Below, in pieces: positions 60,932 through 64,000 of a stretch of 64,000 nt of DNA. Source of the stretch: Croceicoccus ponticola (lineage in GTDB: Bacteria > Pseudomonadota > Alphaproteobacteria > Sphingomonadales > Sphingomonadaceae); the NCBI RefSeq assembly GCF_004004515.1, contig NZ_RXOL01000001.1:806001-870000 (forward strand), read 5' to 3'. The stretch's first letter is position 1. Every line of letters begins with the position of its first letter. The notes under the pieces were generated by a model. That model was given only the letters and a program-made list of their open reading frames with translations. It did not search any database and was not told the DNA's origin. A program made the position numbers and the translations under genes.

Positions 60932-62218
60932 TTCAGCCGCCATCCGCCGGTCGCCGACGCGCAGGACGAACATGCCGATCGCCGCAAGCATGGCAAGCCC
61001 AGCCGCCACCCAGAGCTGCGTAACGATCGCCGCCATGCCTCCCAACCAGACGAAGATGTAAGTGCCCAGCGTCACAGGCAGGTTGCTCAACGAATTATAG
61101 ATTGTGAACTGCGTAGCGGCGACGCGCTTGTCGGAAAGCTGCATGCGCAGAGGGTTGGTGCAGATGGACTGCAGGGTGCTAAGCTGCGCCTTGAGCAGCG
61201 TAAGCGCGACGAAGACGAACACGCTCGACCACAGCGATTGCGCGCCTAGAAGGAAAAAGCACAGCACGGCATGAAGCGAGGCGACGAGGACGGATGAGCG
61301 CCGAGCGCCCATCTTCGACGACAGCACCGCCCCGATGCCGATCGCGACGACCGAAGAGATGAGGCCGGTGGTGGAAACCATGCTCGAATATTCGGACGTT
61401 TCGAAGGCGAGATAGGCCACCGCAAACAGCGGCCAGATCGAACTCAACATACCTTGCACCGCGCGGATGCAACCCGACGCGAGGACTAGCACGATGCTGT
61501 CCCGTGTCATCATCGCCACCGCCGTAGTCTTGATGATCGTCCACCACCTGCGGGGGGCCAGTGCCAGCAATTCGGGCGAAGCCTCGCCTTTGGTCCATGG
61601 CAAATGCCGTTCGCCGCGGCGTTCCAGCAACAGCATCGACCAGAGCAGGATGCCGGCAACAACAGGGATGAAAAGCAGAAACGCGATCGAGACGCCCCAA
61701 TATTGCAGCGCATAGCCCCCGATGGCGCCGGACACCGCGGCACCCACAGCCTGTCCGCCGAACATGAAGGAACTCGCCGTGCCCTGTTCGTCGTCGGGCA
61801 AGATGTCGACGGCCAGTCCGTCGACCGCCACATCCTGAATCGCCGCGCCGCCCATGACGGCCAGCACGACCCAGTACAACAGGCCGATGTCGGTGGGCTC
61901 GGGCGCTGCGAACGCGGCGATCAGAAAGCCGCCCATCATCAGGAATTGCGCACCGATCAACCACGCCCGCCGTCGCCCCATGGCAAGGAACGAGTAGCGA
62001 TCCATCAGCGCGGCTGGAATGAACTTGAAGCTCCACGGCAGGAACGCCGCGCCGACCAGCAAGGCGACATCGGTGTCGCTGCCGCCGTTTGCGGCGACCC
62101 AGATTGGTATGGCAACGTCAGTTACGCCGACCGGGATGCCCTGTCCGAAATAGAACAGGAAGAACGCCACGAGCCGCAGCTTGCGGCTTTCAGCCAGAAC
62201 CCAGAGCGAACCTGCCAT
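60911..62218 (-). CDS. MFS transporter (AmpG-like)
   Basis: A 435-residue inner-membrane MFS protein with about twelve hydrophobic segments. The N-terminal VAFFLFYFGQGIPVGVTDVAIPIW and the DYGLAVDILPDDEQGT-like region after TM5 (VAVDGLAVDILPDDEQGTAS) resemble AmpG-type muropeptide permeases and PAT-family carriers. The match is moderate and the substrate is uncertain. An entericidin-like lipoprotein gene lies 92 bases upstream on the same strand. Confidence 0.78.
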   Translation of the reverse strand: MAGSLWVLAESRKLRLVAFFLFYFGQGIPVGVTDVAIPIWVAANGGSDTDVALLVGAAFLPWSFKFIPAALMDRYSFLAMGRRRAWLIGAQFLMMGGFLIAAFAAPEPTDIGLLYWVVLAVMGGAAIQDVAVDGLAVDILPDDEQGTASSFMFGGQAVGAAVSGAIGGYALQYWGVSIAFLLFIPVVAGILLWSMLLLERRGERHLPWTKGEASPELLALAPRRWWTIIKTTAVAMMTRDSIVLVLASGCIRAVQGMLSSIWPLFAVAYLAFETSEYSSMVSTTGLISSVVAIGIGAVLSSKMGARRSSVLVASLHAVLCFFLLGAQSLWSSVFVFVALTLLKAQLSTLQSICTNPLRMQLSDKRVAATQFTIYNSLSNLPVTLGTYIFVWLGGMAAIVTQLWVAAGLAMLAAIGMFVLRVGDRRMAAEPVPKMD

Positions 62219-62310
62219 CTGCCACTCCCTGTTGCCCTGAGATCTGGGCCTAGGGCTTGGGGAAGGTATTGCAGACAGTCAGCGCCGCAGCAACAGGCGG
62301 CCGTCAACGA

Positions 62311-62442
62311 TCAGTCGATAGCTTCTTCGCCGGCACGGCCGACCGAGCCGATGTCTTCGCCAAGACCTTTGACCGTGTTGCAGGCGGCAAGCCCGGCGAC
62401 CATCGCGGCAAGCGACAGGGTGACAATCGTTTTACGCAGCAT
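62311..62442 (-). CDS. Entericidin-like small lipoprotein
   Basis: A 43-residue protein with a signal and lipobox (MLRKTIVTLSLAAMVAGLAAC) followed by a short mature part, NTVKGLGEDIGSVGRAGEEAID. The CNTVKGLGEDI motif is typical of entericidin A/B-type lipoproteins, linked in E. coli to stationary-phase lysis control. The ATG at 62442 was preferred to the longer open frame. A possible ribosome binding site, AGAGAA, precedes it. Confidence 0.8.
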   Translation of the reverse strand: MLRKTIVTLSLAAMVAGLAACNTVKGLGEDIGSVGRAGEEAID

Positions 62443-62812
62443 ATTCGTTCTCTTATTCCTTGGAACGGGATCGTTCGGTTGTTTCGATAGCGCCGCAACA
62501 GCCCGCGCAAAAGCGTCGATTTGCACTTAAGCGGCCCTGCCGTTGCTGACCCTTGCCGCTCGCGGCACGCACTTTGCATCAACGCTGGATGTTCGGACAC
62601 AGTTTGCATGGCGTACCCTTTGCTGCATGATTGCGCGATGAACCGCAAGGATGCCCTGCAGCGCACAAGCCCCAATCGCACGAGCCTGGCAATCGCATCA
62701 ACAGGATGAGGCAAGCACGCAGAGCGTCTTGAAAGACGTGTCTTACATCGCTAATACAGTCGAAAGACGATATTTGGAAACGTGAGGGCAAATAGTCCTT
62801 ATTTCGAACGGG
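62443..62812. other. 370-base gap between entericidin-like and telA genes
   Basis: No convincing gene is seen. The 62729-62757 stretch holds a good promoter for the telA-like gene, with a CGTCTT-GA-AAGACG inverted repeat at 62725-62738 overlapping its -35. The left part should hold the promoter of the entericidin-like gene, but no clear -35/-10 pair is visible. Confidence 0.6.
62729..62757 (+). promoter_or_regulatory. Sigma70-type promoter of the telA-like gene
   Basis: TTGAAA (62729-62734), a 17-base spacer and TAATAC (62752-62757) form one of the best -35/-10 pairs in the window. Transcription would start near 62764, about 55 bases before the start codon. The palindrome CGTCTTGAAAGACG (62725-62738) covers the -35 and could bind a regulator. 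Confidence 0.65.
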
Positions 62813-62818
62813 ATGACC

Positions 62819-64000
62819 ATGGCCGAACAGCCGACTGCGACCGCAACCGCCCAGGAACTTACACTCGAAGCGCCGAGCCCCGTGCCCGAGGTAAAGCCGG
62901 AAAAAGCGTCCGGACTGGTGCCGGTAGACGATGACACGAAGTCGAAGCTGGCCGCCAAGGTCGACCTGTTCGTGTCCGACCTGATCGCGCAAGACACCAA
63001 TTCGCCGGAATTCGGCAAAAAGGTCGACCAGCTGACCAACATGGGCCGCAAGGAAATCGCCGCTGCGTCGGGAATGTCGAACCGCTTTCTCGACCGGCCC
63101 GTGCGCGCGATGGATGTCGACACCGGCATCGGCGCGGACCTGACCGATCTTCGCCGCACGGTCGAAGAACTGGATCCCGGCCGCAAGGGCAAGATGACCG
63201 GGCGCAAGCTGTTCGGCATCATCCCGTTCGGCAACAAACTGAAGAATTACTTCGACAGCTACACCAGCGCGCAAGGGCACATCCAGTCGATCCTCGCCCG
63301 GCTTGCCAGCGGCAAGGACGAATTGCTGATGGACAATGCGGCGATCGACGTTGAGCGGCAGAAGCTGTGGGACGCGATGGGCAAGCTGGAACAGATGATC
63401 CACATTTCCCGCACGCTGGACGAAAAGCTGGAGGATGCGGCCAACGATCTGGACGCGACCGAACCGGCCAAGGCCAAGGCGCTGCGCGAAACCGCGCTGT
63501 TCTATACCCGCCAGCGGACGCAGGACCTGCTCACGCAAATGGCGGTCAGCGTTCAGGGCTATCTCGCGCTCGATCTGGTGAAGAAGAACAATGTCGAACT
63601 GGTCAAAGGCGTCGACCGCGCCAGTACGACAACCGTGTCGGCGCTTCGCACCGCCGTCACCGTGGCGCAGGCAATGACCAATCAGCGGCTGGTGCTGGGG
63701 CAGATCACCGCTCTCAACACCACAACTGCCGGGATTATCGACAGCACGAGCACGCTGCTGCGCGACCAGACGGGCAAAATCCACGAACAGGCGGCATCGA
63801 GCACGATCCCGCTCGAAACCCTGCAACGCGCGTTCCAGAATATCTATGACACGATGGATACGATCGACACGTTCAAGCTGAAGGCGCTCGATTCCATGAA
63901 ACAGACGGTCGACACCCTGTCGAACGAAGTCGAACGGTCGCGCGGGTACATCGCGCGGGCCGAAGGCGCGAACAAGGCGCAGATCGAAACGACGAACAAT
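62819..64000 (+). CDS. telA: TelA-family toxic anion resistance protein (3' end outside window)
   Basis: 394 codons are open from the ATG at 62819 to the window end; an ATG two codons earlier is possible. The sequence contains the TelA-like core: MTGRKLFGIIPFGNKLKNYFDSYTSAQGHIQSIL, then the helical QRTQDLLTQMAVSVQGYLALDLVKKNNVELVKGVDRASTTTVSALRTAV region. TelA-type proteins are linked to tellurite and other stress tolerance; their mechanism is not clear. The N-terminal 40 residues are Pro- and Glu-rich. The C-terminal end is cut off. Confidence 0.88.
   Translation, partial: MAEQPTATATAQELTLEAPSPVPEVKPEKASGLVPVDDDTKSKLAAKVDLFVSDLIAQDTNSPEFGKKVDQLTNMGRKEIAAASGMSNRFLDRPVRAMDVDTGIGADLTDLRRTVEELDPGRKGKMTGRKLFGIIPFGNKLKNYFDSYTSAQGHIQSILARLASGKDELLMDNAAIDVERQKLWDAMGKLEQMIHISRTLDEKLEDAANDLDATEPAKAKALRETALFYTRQRTQDLLTQMAVSVQGYLALDLVKKNNVELVKGVDRASTTTVSALRTAVTVAQAMTNQRLVLGQITALNTTTAGIIDSTSTLLRDQTGKIHEQAASSTIPLETLQRAFQNIYDTMDTIDTFKLKALDSMKQTVDTLSNEVERSRGYIARAEGANKAQIETTNN

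Noticed and set aside
1-64000. CRISPR arrays, prophages, transposases and integration sites
   Set aside because: No regularly spaced repeats, phage structural genes, transposase-like frames or att-like duplications at the tRNA-Trp gene were seen.

Overview
The window is a chromosomal segment of a GC-rich alphaproteobacterium. The gene content points to the order Sphingomonadales (Erythrobacteraceae or Sphingomonadaceae): three TonB-dependent receptors tied to catabolic genes, an NDUFA12-like complex I accessory gene next to a DUF2155 lipoprotein gene and aat, and many 1-4 base stop/start overlaps. This placement is inferred from gene content, not from a database search. I saw no prophage, insertion sequence, transposase or CRISPR array.

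Layout. (1) 1-914: the 3' end of a TonB-dependent receptor (TBDR) overlapping a low-molecular-weight protein tyrosine phosphatase gene. (2) 919-6225: a TBDR / alpha-beta hydrolase / MFS operon, with a divergent TetR regulator and a palindrome in the shared promoter. (3) 6263-21568: a 15-kb same-strand carbohydrate locus. In transcription order it encodes a TBDR, a tryptophan-halogenase-like flavoprotein, SapC-like, cupin_8/JmjC-like, a second halogenase-like protein, a GH16 lipoprotein, LacI and MFS; then, from a second promoter, a GH3 glucosidase and a FucP-type sugar permease. LacI-type sites with a GAACGTT core lie at both promoters. GH16 + GH3 + TBDR + FucP suggests use of a beta-glucan such as laminarin. 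(4) 21672-27385: part of the leucine (liu) catabolic operon plus a LysR regulator with two matching ATAG-N7-CTAT boxes. (5) 27526-34361: a three-gene transglutaminase-DUF2126 / circularly permuted ATP-grasp + alpha-E / transglutaminase operon, a predicted but poorly characterised amide-bond-forming system. (6) 34366-43634: mainly housekeeping genes (serS, surE, rimO), with a sulfotransferase, a K+-channel-like protein, an aldo/keto reductase and others. (7) 43755-44719: a double PilZ gene broken by a one-base frameshift. (8) 44899-46929: secE-nusG-rplK-rplA. (9) 47208-51602: an AGCS symporter, a MgtC/DUF4010 membrane protein, and a coupled pair of YqcI/YcgG (GntA-like) and DUF1989 proteins. 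(10) 51809-54823: tRNA-Trp, aat, DUF2155 lipoprotein, NDUFA12-like, DUF192 and recX. (11) 54982-64000: fatty acyl-AMP ligase, MAPEG, DUF389, GH15, AmpG-like MFS, an entericidin-like small lipoprotein, and a TelA-family gene running off the end.

The strongest leads are the LacI-linked beta-glucan locus with its halogenase/SapC/cupin module, the ATP-grasp/transglutaminase operon, and the YqcI/YcgG-DUF1989 pair. Many starts were moved inward from the longest open frame because of clear ribosome binding sites or ATGA, GTGA or TGATG overlaps. All function calls rest on motifs, length and neighbourhood read by eye.
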